In this document: positions 35,201 through 48,392 of the stretch, in pieces
Position numbering within the stretch: the first letter of the stretch is position 1
Layout: the number at the start of each line of letters is the position of its first letter
Source: Dipteronia dyeriana
Taxonomy: Eukaryota > Streptophyta > Magnoliopsida > Sapindales > Sapindaceae
Assembly (NCBI GenBank): GCA_032871835.1
Contig: CM065297.1
Coordinates: 1,428,501-1,492,500 of the forward strand
Direction: 5' to 3'
DNA: 64,000 nt
Translations under genes and position numbers: made by a program
The notes under the pieces: model-generated
Databases searched by the model: none
What the model saw: only the letters and a program-made list of their open reading frames with translations
Told to the model about the DNA's origin: nothing

Positions 35201-37932
35201 CAGGTGTTTTGAGAGATCTTTTAGCTATTTAATAGCATGAAGCACCTTTTTTTTATCTCCGCATTCTTCTGTTTCAGGTAAGTTGGACAAGGGAGCAGTT
35301 CTCAAGGCTATTTGTGCAGGTTTTCAGGAGACCACAGAGCCAGCCATATGTTTAAGTGAAGGTTATCATCTATTATTCTTGGCCTTTCCATTTGTTTGTC
35401 TGATCTTGTTGCCTGCTGTCAGTCACCCTGTTGCAGTACAATGCATCACATTGTGGGGAATGCTTCCATGATTTACTAACAGAGCGCAAGTGCCTTGCTT
35501 AAAGATATGTTAAAAGCAAAATGAAACAAATAATACCCTCTTATTTAAATAGCATATTTATGTTTCTGTTCTCCATATAGTTTCCAATGAATTTCATGAA
35601 GCTCTTGTTTGATTTTCTATAAATGTTTTCTTTCCCTGTTTTTCCACCGCTTAAATTTTTGTCAAGAATACAAAAATCACAAAATGACATCAAAGTTTGC
35701 AGAATCTCTTGGTGATCCATATTTGATGAGATTTTTATAAGGTTCTATAGAGGATGTTTGACTTGCTATATGATCTCAACTTTCTTCTTGTTGAGAAACT
35801 TTTAGAGATGGTATTTATCATTTTAATATGAATTGTTGCAGATGTAGAAACTAATGAGTGTTTAGAAAACAATGGTGGGTGCTGGCAGGACAAGGCTGCT
35901 AACGTATCTGCATGCAAGGTATCTTCATAGTCTGAACCGTTTGTGGGTATTATATCTGGGGAAGCTTGAAAGTTTACCTAGAAGTTTGGTTTGGTACTGA
36001 GTCTTTGCTTCCTTACTAATACGCTTTGATCTTGTATAGGACACTTTTCGAGGAAGAGTGTGCGAGTGCCCTGTAGTACGAGGTGTGAAGTTTGTTGGTG
36101 ATGGCTATACTCATTGTGAAGGTAAAATCTTTTCCCTAGAGTTGATAATTAAACTTTCACAAAGGTAATAATCACATGACCAGTCAGTGCTACATGATTT
36201 CAGTCATCGCAATTGAATCCTTTACACGTTTTTTAAGAAATAGGAAACTTTTCATAGTTGCCTGTGTGTTTGAAGTTAGTACTTTCCATCATATGTATAT
36301 AACATATGTCAACATTTAGTTGATGATAGTTGATGTGTAAATTCATGGATTTATTATTTGAAGCATAGTTTATTAGTTGCCTTAAAGATATAGGGTTATG
36401 AATTTACTGTGACAAAAACTGATTTTACATGTATTCGACAATTTTTTTTACTTGTTTGGGTGAACAGCTTCAGGAGCTTTACGTTGTGCAATCAATAACG
36501 GAGGATGTTGGAAAAAAACCCAAGATGGAAAGACATATTCTGCTTGTGTTGTAAGTATATAAGCCTTTATTTGCTGGGTCCTTTCTCTTTAAAAACAATG
36601 ATTTTCGTGGCTACTAATTTTCTTGATTTTAAATATAATTGGTTTTGTAATGAATTTCAGGAGGATCATTCAGAAGGTTGCAAGTGTCCACCAGGATTTA
36701 AGGGTGACGGAGTCCACACGTGTGAAGGTACAGTGTTTTAAGATTGCAATTTCTGCATTTGATGCTATAAAACATCATTCTCATCACAGGAATAGAAGAG
36801 AATTGCCATTGCTATGTAGCATTTATGCTACTTCATGCTACCCTGATCTTCTTCTCCTGAATTTCCCCATGTTTTACATGGTTTCTTTCATCAAAAGTTC
36901 CGCCAAGTACACATTATGTGAACTTTCATCGATAGAGCTAATAGACAACCCTTTAAAAACTTAGGTTTAAGGTCCATAAAACACCATTGTTATTACACTA
37001 ACAGACATTCTTTTTTTTTTTTTTTTTTTTGGGTAGATAATTTAAGGGAATATAAAGTTAGGCCTATTCATGAATAAACTCCTAGTAGCAAAACACTGGT
37101 TTGAACAAACTGTTAAGTGTTAATTTGTGCACATTTTCTTATTTTGGTTGTGTTGCAGATGTGGATGAGTGCAAGGAGAAGTTGGCCTGCCAATGCCCCA
37201 ACTGCAAATGCAGAAATACATGGGGAAGTTATGATTGCAACTGTGGCAGTGGTTTATTGTATATGCAAGAACATGACATTTGCATAAGTGAGTTTCCTTG
37301 GACTGCATTTACATGATTATTATTGTCCATTGGGAATTCATGTTGTACGCACTCTTGATTACTGTTTTACCTAGTTCTGTACTCAACTTTTAATTATTTG
37401 CCACCTCTTATTTTGTTTCATTTGGACATTGGCAGGTAAAGATAATAAAACTGAGGTTAGCTGGAGCTTTGTCTGGGTTATCATCCTGGGTCTTGCAGCT
37501 GCTGGAGTTGCTGGATATGCAATTTACAAATACAGAATCCGGGTATGACTATTTTTCACTAGTGTCCTAGCTTATTTCTACTGTATCTTCTCTTCAGAGT
37601 TCAGGCCCTAATTTGATCAAATTAAGTCGAATTGAAACAAAGGAGGAACTTAATGCCAGCCAAAAAAATAATAATTTGATCTACATGCTTAGTTTCCTGA
37701 AGTTTGTGAATTACTCGAAGCTAAGAATATATAACTTGACTATCGATCTTATTTCACCCGTTTGTGTGCGTTGATAAGTTATGAATATCAAACAGTATAT
37801 TGATAGAGTTATATGTACGTTTGGGTGCAGCGATACATGGATTCAGAGATAAGGGCAATCATGGCACAGTACATGCCATTGGACAGTCAAGCGGAGGTCC
37901 AGGTCCATCACGCGTCTCATGGGGACGTCTAA
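32296..37932 (+). CDS. VSR: Vacuolar sorting receptor (BP80/VSR1 type)
   Basis: A type I membrane receptor that binds vacuolar sorting signals of soluble cargo in the trans-Golgi and endosomal system. Twelve exons: 32296-32590, 33720-34412, 34935-35023, 35119-35188, 35278-35361, 35842-35918, 36040-36121, 36468-36550, 36661-36727, 37159-37287, 37436-37542 and 37831-37932. They give 625 residues, normal for the family, with phase kept at every junction. Order: signal peptide (residues 1-21, ending SLA); protease-associated domain (about 50-165, with [21 protein letters not shown]); the plant-specific central domain ([36 protein letters not shown]); then EGF-like repeats rich in Cys (NNGGCW twice, and the Ca-binding type [13 protein letters not shown]). 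One membrane span follows ([22 protein letters not shown]). The cytosolic tail carries YMPL, the tyrosine motif for adaptor/clathrin binding. Intact in all features seen. Confidence 0.96.
32683..33405. repeat. Degenerate intronic tandem repeat in VSR intron 1
   Basis: About five imperfect copies of a roughly 155-170 bp unit. Landmarks repeat in order: TTTGGATGTGGCTAGTAAGC, TTTTGTTAAATTC, TTTCATCGAGAT, GTTTGTTTAGTCTGCTACTG and GAAGTTTTAGATAAAATT. Copies begin near 32683, 32856, 33013, 33167 and 33255, the last being shorter at its start. They make up most of the 1.13-kb first intron. Confidence 0.85.
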
Positions 37933-37964
37933 AATCTTGCTGCTGCTGGGATTGAAAGAAGATG

Positions 37965-38000
<36 letters not shown>

Positions 38001-38629
38001 ACATATATGCTAATACCCACTTTCTACCTGTTTACGAAGTGATGGAATATGCTTTTAATCTATTACTTGCTGCTTTGTTGAGTTATTAGCATTTCACTCT
38101 TCTTTAGTTTTTAGTGGCGAGCTGTTTCTTATGTAAATCAGTAAATGTCTTCTGTCTAACTGGTGCACATAAATTCCCGGTAGCCTGGGAAATTTTTCAT
38201 TCAATGGAAGAAACATAATAACCTAGCCATCTGCTTTTGGCTTTTAAAAAAAAATTAATTGTAATAGAACATGATTGTGTGATCAAATTTTAATTGTCAA
38301 CATAATAAGTATTGCAAATATTGTAAGTGGTCCTCTATGTTGCCTTGTTGAAACATGAAATTGCAACTTTGATCAATTAAAAGTGTGTATTTTCAGTTCC
38401 AACAAAAATAAATGGAAGAAAAAAAATTAGGTGAAGGATGTTTTGTCTAGCAATTCTACTATGTGTTCAACACAATATGACATCAATATCTACGAATATA
38501 TCGATTTGGAGACGGAAATACCAATATGGACAATATATAATATTGATTTGGAGACGATGTGGATAGATATTGATAGTACATAATTTTGGCTAAAAGCATA
38601 ATTTTTTTTTAATGTTTAGTTCATTTTTT

Positions 38630-38662
<33 letters not shown>

Positions 38663-40587
38663 TTTGCACCTTTAGCAGAACCTGTCCATTTGGACCGGAA
38701 TTGAATTGAATATGAAGTATCTTGGGAGAATTCTCTTTGACTCTGAAACGACTACGATTTTGAAAATTGTTAAAATAATCATTAATCCGAAAAAAATATA
38801 CAAATGTTTTAAACACATATATAATGTCTATGACCTATATGGAATAAATATCAATGTAATGCTATACGAGTAGTATAAGACTGAAAATATTCTTTTAAAA
38901 CTTCATTCTCTTATAGTTTGAATCATAAAAACCTACAAATTTTATTGGGTTCAAAAATTAAATGACATTTTTTGGATGTGTAATTTTAAGAGTCACTATT
39001 TTAATAAATTAAGTTTAAATAGCATCAAAAGTGTATATCTGATAAAAATAACCTTAAACACATAAAAATAAGTCGCGTTTTTTTTTTATGTTTCCGAGAT
39101 TTATTTTCTAATTTCCAAGACATTCAAGATAGTTTATAAAACTTTTAGGTAGTTTTCAAGACTTTTTACGATTCCCAAGACTTTCTAGATAAAAATAAAA
39201 ATTTCCACTTTTTTTTATCATCTTCTTCATTAAAATCTCCCTTGGAGATCGATTTCAACTTCTGAAGGAGGTCGACCTCCAATGGAGGTCTTTCATCTCC
39301 ATTGATGGAGGTCCCCATCAATGGAGGATTTGGAAAGGAAAAAAACCCAACAATGACAATAACGTAATTAAAGGAGATGAGAATGTTTTAGTCTTTGGTG
39401 CCATTTAAACTTGAGGAAGGGTGATACTCTTAAAATTCAATTTTAAATGAGTGCTATTTGATATCATTTCCACAATTTGATTTATACAATATTGAATTAT
39501 TGATACCATATCATTGAATTTGATTTTTATGAAGCATTATTGCATGTTTTTTTCTTTTGTGAACCCTTTTTTTTTTTTTTTTTTTTTTTGTGAACCAGCA
39601 TATTACAAATTTACAAATTTTGAATAGTTTTAAAAAATATATTTTATGTTCGTATGGATTTTTTCATTTCACATTAACAAAAATATCATAGATACTTGAC
39701 AAATATATCCACAATATTATATAAATATACACTATAAATTCACCCATATAGATATTCCGGACATAGAAGGAAGAGAGAATACAACCTATATTTATATCAG
39801 CACCCTTAAATTACAAGTTCACTTTTACTGACCTCCCCTCCTTAAATTACAAGTTCACTTTTGCTCACCTTCACATTACTCTCCTCCCGTATAGATGACG
39901 TGTCTAGAGAGGGGTAAATTTATCTCAAAATATGACTGTTTGAATAAATTTACCCCCTCTATGGATACATGCCATTTATACATACCGGAGATAATGCTCA
40001 CCCATCCAAAAATGGACTCTTAAATTATGGAAATATTGATGAATATATTGCAAAACCTGTAGACATTTTAAACTACGCAATGCAAAAACCTGTGCAGATG
40101 AACTAATAATATACTCACCAATTGACATGGAAAACTGCTTGATGAAATAAACGTGGAAAAACATAAATAACTCAATTAATATGCTTCCAAATCTATAAGA
40201 TAATGACCATAGGCCATTTGGATTATTACATTTCGCTTCCTTTGATGTCATCCTGTCAAATTTTACAACAACATCAAGTATCAACCATGTAAACAACTAA
40301 ATATCACAAGGCCCTACACTCTACTTGGTATTCCACATTATCCACAGATGGCATCAACAGAAATCTCCATTCCAGTTTTCGTCAGTTCCGGGCATTTGAA
40401 ATCTCCATTACTTGGGGCAAAATGAAATACTTTGAAGATGTCTTAAACAACGTAAAAGGCTGAACGTGCTTTCCTGTACAGTGAATGGATTGATTGAGAT
40501 GTGCCGGAGAAGAATAACTTGAAAACAAAACGTTTTTTTATTTTATTTTATTTTTAAGCTAGGTTGAGCTAACCTTGAACAAACAGA
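37933..40587. other. Intergenic region between VSR and FAX3 (tail to tail)
   Basis: The VSR 3' UTR includes a TA microsatellite at 37967-37996. Homopolymer A (38635-38660) and T (39568-39588) runs occur. At 39230-39330 the phrase GGAGGTC/GACCTCC repeats as a small hairpin. The interval 39976-40300 has an open frame on the minus strand that fits neither the FAX3 gene nor any family I know. The last part is 3' UTR of the minus-strand FAX3 gene. Confidence 0.4.
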
Positions 40588-43009
40588 TCAATTATCTGTC
40601 CCATGTTCCAAGTTTGATCCTTTTCTCCACTTGCCCTCAACTGTGATCCTATAAACATAGAATGCTACCATTGTGCCACTGCACAGGGAAGCAAGTCATC
40701 AGACCAACCAAAGACGGTATAAATTAAAGCTCGACGCTGTATATCAGTTGAGTCTCAAGGAGAAATTGTTATAATTGTAATTGTTAATATCAGCAGTGAG
40801 AAAAATTTTCTACTCTCAAGCAGCTTGGAAGAACAAGTTACAATCAGAAGGGAACAGATTATTTTTCCCCTATGTCCCCTTTGGTGGTACCATCATATGT
40901 AAAAACATAAAAGATAGAATTAACAAACTTACGAACCTGAGAGAAATTGCCAAGAAATTGGGAAATGTCAGTCTCTGTTAACCAACAAAAGTATGAGCGA
41001 TATTAGAAACGTTTGGAAGGCATACTGAAAACATGAAGCGCATGAAAAAAGTAACAACTTAAACTATGAAGAACCTCTACCTGAAAAAAGCAGCGCGCCT
41101 CCCTTAAGAATATTATAGTTGCGATTGCTGCAGACAACACATTCCAGTCAAAACATGAAACGAAATACAAAACCACTTAAAATAAATCAAAATAATGCTA
41201 ATTTTTCACTTCAATTCCTAGGTTAAAGTTCAAAACAGAATGGTGAATCAGATGCATAGAGCAAAGTATCAGTTTAAACATAGATTCACAACTGTCAAAA
41301 AAAAAAAAAAAAAAACAAGAGTAACAGTGATTTTGATGCAAAACCAGCAATAAATTTTTGGGCCTCAAAGAACATAGGACATATATTTTTCAGTTCAAGG
41401 GGTACAGTCTACCAATTAGGAGAAAACAAATATACAAAAGAGTAAGACAAACTTAAGATCCACCTATCCCAAAACAACAACAATGACTAAGTGAATCCAC
41501 AGGGCTATGAAACCAAATAATACCAAAATGAGCCCCTTATTAGTAGCATTTTTTCACATTTCTAGTTCAATTATTAAAAAAAATGTGTACTAACCTGCCT
41601 GTCCTTTCAAGGCTACAGCAGACTTTTCGTTTCTTTGATATGATTTCAAACTTGATATGCTTAAAGCCAGAAGTGTACCACCTAAAATAACACCGAACCT
41701 GACCGCAGATATGCTTCCAGTTATCATGAAGGAAAGAAAGCCACCAAGAGAAAGAAGAAAACCTACAAAAGGATTAAGTAATGCCATTAAAAATAATAAA
41801 CTCGTATCAAGATAAAAGAGGCAAAATAGCACACTACAGTATTCATTTGAGTGCCAACATGCATTAAACATACCATAAGGTATTCCAAGGTGAAAGTCGC
41901 GGATGTTAGTAAATTCATCTAGATCATCCGCTGAAAACGTTTCCGCAATCTCCTTCACTGGTTGCGGGGCATTCTTTGTAGCTGTTGTGAGATATTCTTT
42001 ACCCTCTTCGCTGATTTCCTTCGCAATGACAGTTAGATCCTCTCTTGCCTTCTCCGCTTGAATTTTCAACTGCTCTGAAGTTTCTTTTAAGATGACCAAA
42101 GCTTTCTTAGAGTACATTTCATACGCTTCTTGTGACACACTCTGCATCTTTAAGGCTTGCTCTTTGAACGAAGCTAGAGCCTGCTTCCATGTTTCTTCTG
42201 CTTCTTCCGCTTGTATGTTGATGTTATCACCATCCTTTTCTATTTCGATTTCTGAAGGCTTCTACATGAAATTCAAAACCCAAAAAATGAAAAGAAAAAA
42301 AAAACAGTAAGGACACTCTTAATTCACAGCAACAAAAAGAAATCTCTAACATTCCCACACGTCTTGATTCCTCATAGCATTAAATTTTTACAAATTAACA
42401 AAATACACACAAGATAGCATCAGAATAGAGGTTTTCAAAATATAGTGATTGAATCGTTAAGCTGAAAGATATTATGTCAAAAGAAACAGAAAGATACTAC
42501 ACTCCTATGTTCGATAAAACAGGCCTAAACATTCACTATATAGAACATGAACAGCAAACGAAAAAAAAAAAAAAACTCCAACTTGAATATTAGAAAATGG
42601 AACTAATACTACATTTTTATTCATGCTAAATTCCTCTTAAAAAAAATACAATAATCAAAATTCATTACTCGTATTAGCTACACAAATAAAAAACCCAACA
42701 TTTTTTTTCAAAAAAAAAAACTGGCTTTAGATAAATAGAGCATAAACTCACCGATTCCTCGTGTGAAGCAGCAGAGACAAAAAATGATCGATTAAACGAC
42801 CTTGTTCGATCCGGAAAACGAAAATCGACGCCGAGCCCTTTCGGAGGAACAGCATTGCGAGCCAAAATCGAGACTTGACATGCACGAGCTTCGAACCGCA
42901 GAGACGGTGAATAAGAAGAAGAAGAAGAAACCCTCTTCACGGACCCAGAACCGTAACTGAGTCTATGGTTAGGGTTTTTGATTGATAGCAATTCAATCGA
43001 CAAACTCAT
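40588..43009 (-). CDS. FAX3: Plastid fatty-acid export protein, FAX3 type (TMEM14/UPF0136 family)
   Basis: FAX proteins are plastid-envelope members of the TMEM14 family. FAX1 exports fatty acids from the plastid, and FAX3 is a close plastid paralogue. Six exons: 43009-42752, 42261-41874, 41762-41595, 41127-41081, 40974-40937 and 40678-40588, giving 329 residues with all phases consistent. Residues 1-80 are Ser/Arg-rich without acidic clusters, a likely chloroplast transit peptide ending near VSAASHEES. A long amphipathic helical region follows (EEAEETWKQALASFKEQALKMQSVSQEAYEMY and on), a feature of FAX3. The TMEM14 core begins at IPYGFLLSLGGFLSFMITGS, with further helices VILGGTLLALSISSL, AIATIIFLREARCFF, FPNFLAISLS-like and GTMVAFYVYRI. 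Exons 4 and 5 are only 47 and 38 bases. A plant telo-box (TAGGGTTT, 43064-43071) lies just upstream of the start. Named by closest resemblance to Arabidopsis FAX3. Confidence 0.92.
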
Positions 43010-43914
43010 TTTGTTTCCGTGAAAGGAAAAAAAAAAACACAAGACGAAGCTTTTGAGGTTTTTAGGGTTTAAAAAAAAATAATAATGAATTTAAAAAGAG
43101 CTTTCGTACTATTAACTGATTCTTGCTAAATGACGCCGAGGGGTGAGATGCGCACTCTTTGAGAACCTTGTCATGCTTTGATGACACGTAATCTACGTGC
43201 TGGGCGGGGCCTACCGAACCTTGAGGGTTGTTTGTTCCGGTGCGATTGGGTTTAGGGAATAATTATATCGTATAGCTGAGCACTGACCGGTCAGTACCCA
43301 AGCTTTTTCTATAACTAAACCTAATAGTTCATATTAAGTATCTATTCCCACCACCCCTACCCTCCTTTTTTTTCTTCTATTTCAAATATAAATCTGACAT
43401 CAAATGGGTCAGTAGTATGATGGAATTTGCAAAATTATATACCATGTATGCGATTCGATATCAATTTTCACAATCAGAAAATATCTACTTCGAAAGAAAC
43501 CTTCCACACGTAATAGATACCTTAGCATGTTGTTGCCTTCTCCTCAAATGAAAAAAGCGTCTGGCATGATTCTAAGCTTCTTATATTGCTTCTCTTTTTT
43601 CTTTTTCTTTTTAATAGAAGGTTTTTTTTGGGTAAAAAAAGAAGTTGTTTTAATATACACATCCTATCAGTAAAGATTCAATAAAGTTATTTAAATATGT
43701 ATAAAAATATAATCGTTTGTTTGAAATTTGAACATATTTCAAGTATAGGAATCAATCATATGAAACTTTGAATGTAATAGAGTGTCTTCCACAGGTATAT
43801 TGTTGGAGTCTAGAGAGTCAAGACACTAAGACAGGAAAAGAATAGATGCAATTAACAATGTATGAGGGAGGATCTCGGTAGCCAATGGTAGCTTCTCTGT
43901 CAAAATTTAAACAC
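43010..43914. other. FAX3 promoter region and intergenic DNA
   Basis: The first 250 bases upstream of FAX3 (43010-43260) are moderately GC-rich, contain a telo-box and no obvious TATA box, and fit a constitutive plastid-gene promoter. The rest is AT-rich without a gene. Confidence 0.4.
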
Positions 43915-44704
43915 TTCCCGTCTGGTTTTCAATCCGTTTTTGTTTTTGTTTTCTAAAAATGATTTCGAATTCGTGTTCGTTAACCTTTTTTTATTTTATT
44001 TTTAAAAAATAAAAAACAAAACCAGTATTACCGATTAAATATTTGACAAACACGAAATGCTTGTTTTATTTGTCAAAAAAATTAACAATTTTTTTTTTTT
44101 TTTTTACATTTCTGTTCTTCGTCTTCCTCTGTGTCTGTTATTCTTCTTCCTCTCATCCTCCTCATCCACTTCCGATCTACTCCTTCTTCACCGTCTCTCC
44201 ATCTTCGCTGCTGATCTCTTCTTCTTCTTCTTCCTCTTCTTCAAATCTGGTATGTTAATGATGAATTTCTGGAATTTAATTGGTATTTTATTGATAAAAT
44301 GATGAATTGTTATGTTATGCAATATTGATCTTCCCTTCTTCTTTCCGATCTGCATAATAGAGGAAATTTGGAATATATTGATCTTCACTTCTTCTTTCAG
44401 ATCAGCTTAAGAGAGGAAATTTGTATATTTCCAGATTTCTTCTTTAATTGTGTTTTGGTATTTTATCGGTATTTTGCTAATAAAATGATGAATTGTTATG
44501 TTATGTAATATTGATCTTCTTCTTTATAAATTTGTTTTTGTTTTTATGAAATATAGATCTTGAAAGTGGTTTTTAAATATCGAAAGATTTTATTTGTAAT
44601 ATTAATTAGGGAATCAAGATTTGGATGGAAGATTTTTCTCCATGTGTTGCAAGTCTTGTTAATGATCGTACTTTTGTTAGATGCAATACAATTCTTCATA
44701 GAGG

Positions 44705-44862
44705 TGTCCACGGTTCGGTTAAACCGTTCGAAACCGAACCGAAACCGGTCTCTAGAAACCGAAACCGAAACCGAAACCGTCGGTTACAAAACCGGTTGGA
44801 AACCGGATCCGACGGTTCGGTTACGGTTATGAGATATGAAAAACCGACCGAAAACCGCCGGT
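44705..44862. repeat. Left subterminal AACCG/ACCGAA array of the hAT element
   Basis: More than a dozen copies of AACCG-type words in about 150 bases, in both orientations but mostly forward. In the maize Ac element the transposase binds short subterminal AAACGG repeats, so these are candidate transposase-binding sites. Confidence 0.7.
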
Positions 44863-45242
44863 TTCGAAAAAAAAAAAAAAAGACCAATGAAATGCTGACA
44901 CGTGGCAGCATTTCAGAAAAAAAAAATGACCGTTGGGCGTTGATGATGACCGTTGAACAACGGTCATCTTCCTTTTTTGTTTCCAACGCCTAACGGTAAT
45001 ATTTTTTTTTTCTACCCCTCCCCCCCCAATTCATTCTTCTTCACACCACTCCCACCTTCTCTCAATCTCTCTCAATCTCTCTCGATCTCAAATTCTAAAT
45101 TTTCTCTACATTCAACAATTTTATTTTATTCTCATTTCTCATATAAATTAAAAACATATATTTCTTCCATTTTTTTAATAATATATTATTTACTTACAAT
45201 TATCTTCTTTTTTTTCAATTAGTATTTATAATTAATTTTTTA

Positions 45243-47444
45243 ATGGCAAGTGGGGGAGAAGGTTCAGGTCCTATAAATTTGGACAGAGGAAAGGGTCCAT
45301 TGCAAAATTTGTTGGAACACGAAGGTGAAGACGTCAATTACAATGACCGACTTTACCACGAGTTCCTTCAAAGTCATTTTGAATCCGATCCCCCTCTTAA
45401 TCCTAACCCCCCCTGTTGCTGAGCCAAATCCCAATATCCCCATTAGTAATGAAAATATATCTACCCCTTCTACTATGCCACCCCCTTCAGATGAATTTGA
45501 TGCAGATGAAGAAGAAAAACCATTGAAGTTCGATCTCTTCAGAGTGTATATGAAGAAAATTGAGTTAGATGATGGAACAATCAAAATCATGTGCAACTAC
45601 TGCCCCAAAACATACAAGGCCGTTAAGTCCTTTGGATATGGCACGTATTGGAACCATGTTAAAAGAAATCATCCATCCGAATTGGTGAAAGCTAGTAACC
45701 AAGGGCAAATATCCAGGTATGGTACCTCTACCAATCAATTATTTCATTATACGTCTGAAAAAAATAAGGAAGAATTAGCAACAATAGTTGCAGTAGAACA
45801 CTTACCTTTTAGTTTTGGTGAGAAAGTTGGTTTTGTTAATTATTGTCAAACTGCATTAAATCCTGCAATGCAACGTGTTCCTAGAGTCACTCTCACACGT
45901 GCACTGTTTTCCATTTACAAAAAAGAAAAACACAAATTGAAATCATTTTTTTTCCAATATCAAGGTCGCGTTTCCGTATGTGCTGACATATGGACCGATA
46001 ATTTTGGTAGCCACCATTACATGGGCGTGACATGTCATTATATTGATAATAATTCGAACATGCAAAAAAGAATTATTGCATTTCGTGTTTTCGATGAGTC
46101 ACATACAGCTCATAATATTTTTCGACACCTTAAAATTATTTTTGAAGAGTTTCATATCCAAAACAAAATTTTTGCAATTGGTTTTGATAATGTGGCGAGC
46201 AATACCACATCTATTCCTATGTTAAAGGAATTATGCAATCCCTATTTTGGGGGTAAATTATTTCATCAACGATGTGCATGTCATGTTTTTAATTTGTGTG
46301 TTCAAGCTGGATTCCAAATTCTTTCTGTTTATATTAGACCAATTAGAGATAATATTAATTATATCTGGACGCATAACAAAATCCAAAAACAATGGTTGAA
46401 ATTTTGTTCTCAAAATAATAGGCGTCCCATAAATTTTTCTCGAGATATTAATACTCGTTGGAATTCTACTTATAAGTTGCTTAATGAAAGTGTTGAATAT
46501 AAGGAAATATTAGTTTCTTTTATTACTTATAACGTTCCTTCAATTTCGCTTCAATTGAAGCATTGAGATGTATGTATAAAAATTCTTGAATTGTTACGTG
46601 TTTTTAATGATGCTACCAATGCTTTATCTGGTATTTACTATCCCACTACTCATTTATTTCTTGTTCAAAGTGTTAATATTGCTGGTGCATTCAGTGACTG
46701 TGAATTAGATGTTCAATTGAGTCAATGTGTTGCTGCAATGAAAAAAAATGGATACAGTATTATAAGGATATTCCAAATATTTATTTGCTTGCATCTTGTT
46801 TTGATCCCCGCTTTAAATTAGAATGTTTGCAAGATTATTTAACTCATTACTACAATAGTTTAGGAATAGAAACTGATGTTCTTAGTTGTTGTAATTCCGT
46901 TAAGACTTTACTATATGAATTATATGATGAATATCTTAAAATATATGGTCCGTCTTTGAACATATCGGTTTCACAACCCCAACCCATATCTGATGGTACT
47001 ACCAGTTCCTCACAATTTAAATTAAAGGGTTTAGGGGATCGATTATTTTCCCAAAGAGCCAAAAAGTTACGAGCATCTTCTTTATCCTCTAACACACATT
47101 CTGAGCTTGACCGGTTTTTAGAAGCCAATAATGTATTTTTAGAAGATAAATTTAGTATCCAGGGTTGGTGGAAGGATTATGAAAAAGAATATCCAATTTT
47201 GGCTATTATTACCAAACAAATTCTTGGAACACCGGTTTCTACTGTTGTTGTGGAACAAGAATTTAGTGCAGGTGGAAATATTTTGGATCCAAGACGGTTG
47301 GTTCTGTGTCCACAATCACTTGAAGCCCAAGCATGTGTTGATGATTGGACAAAGGCGAAATTTAGACAGCAAGAACTCGAGCCAGAAATAGTGAATGATT
47401 TCTTCGGAGATGATCAAACCACGGGAACAGAAGGCAGCGAATAG
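45243..47444 (+). pseudogene. hAT transposase (BED finger, RNase H fold, hATC), frameshifted
   Basis: The reading starts MASGGEGSGPINLDRG at 45243. A frame change in a run of seven C near 45407-45413 moves it to the frame of 45418-46566. That part has a BED zinc finger (CNYC then HVKRNH, about 45590-45670), and the catalytic-fold start (VCADIWTDNFGSHHYMGVT) with Asp in ADIWTD, then the second conserved Asp in IGFDNVASN. A TGA replaces a likely Trp codon at 46564. A second frame change falls in the A run at 46740-46748, after AAMKK. The C-terminal hATC dimerisation region (GTPVSTVVVEQEFSAGGNILDPRR) is complete and ends at 47444. Three small lesions suggest a recently inactivated copy. Confidence 0.9.
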
Positions 47445-48065
47445 ATTCTGTTCAAATCTTCCAACCACTAACACCGACTATCCCACTACAGGTAAAAGAA
47501 CTACATGGCCTTTGATTCCTCTACATTGGCGGAGGATACGTAGGCAGCTTAATTGTGGTCAACATTAAGTGCAAGGCTAATTTTTTCTTTTTTCAATGTG
47601 TTATTTGAACTTTGTTAGATTTTATATTCAATTAAGGCTAATTTCTATTTTTTTTATATATAATTTAGATGCAATTGTAAATTTTTACTTATTAATTAAT
47701 GTCAATTTCTTTTATTTTTACATATTCATTGTTAAATAGTTCAACGGTTCAATTGTATATTTAAATAATTGTATTTCATAATTTATGTGAATATTTAAAA
47801 TATAGACATTGTAAATGAAATTTGATTACAAATAAAAATGTTTTGCCATTTTTTAAATTTTAAGTTTATCGATTTGTAATTTTGTATTAGTAATTAGACT
47901 ATTAGTTGTATACTTGTATATACTTGTATAGTTCCATTAAAAACAAAATCACATTTATGTGTATATAAAAGTACAAATATTAGTTGTATAGTTTCATTTA
48001 AAAAAAACATATGTATATAAAATAATATATATATTAATTTTTGTAAAAAAAAAAAAAAAAAAAAA

Positions 48066-48392
48066 AACCGAACGAACCGAAACCGAACAGTTCGGTTTCG
48101 GTTCGGTTTCACAAACCGAAACCGAAACCGAACTGTTCGGTTTCAGAAAACAGAAACCGAAACCGAACCGAAAACCGCCGGTTCCGAAACCGCCCAAAAC
48201 CGTCCTATTCCGGTTACGGTTACGGTTACGGTTACGGTTCGGTCTTTCCACGGAACCGAAACCGGCGGTTCGAAACAGAAACCGAACCGAACCGAAACCG
48301 ACGGTTCGAAACCGAAACCGAACCGAAACCGACGATTCAAAACCGAAACCGAACCGAAACCGAACCGAAACCGAACCGAAACTGAACCGTGG
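48066..48392. repeat. Right subterminal ACCGAA/GGTTTCGG array of the hAT element
   Basis: A denser and longer counterpart of the left array, including a short stretch of tandem GGTTAC units at about 48210-48236 and many ACCGAA repeats that continue to within ten bases of the terminus. Confidence 0.75.

Noticed and set aside
39976..40296. 106-codon minus-strand frame as the last FAX3 exon
   Set aside because: It shows no TMEM14 features. The exon at 40678-40588 (GTMVAFYVYRI) joins in phase and ends properly.
44043..44302. CT-rich open frames before the hAT element
   Set aside because: Ser/Phe low-complexity from a CTT-rich leader-like tract inside the split MITE.
48200..48240. Interstitial telomere repeat
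   Set aside because: The tandem unit is GGTTAC, not the plant TTTAGGG repeat, and it lies within the hAT subterminal array.
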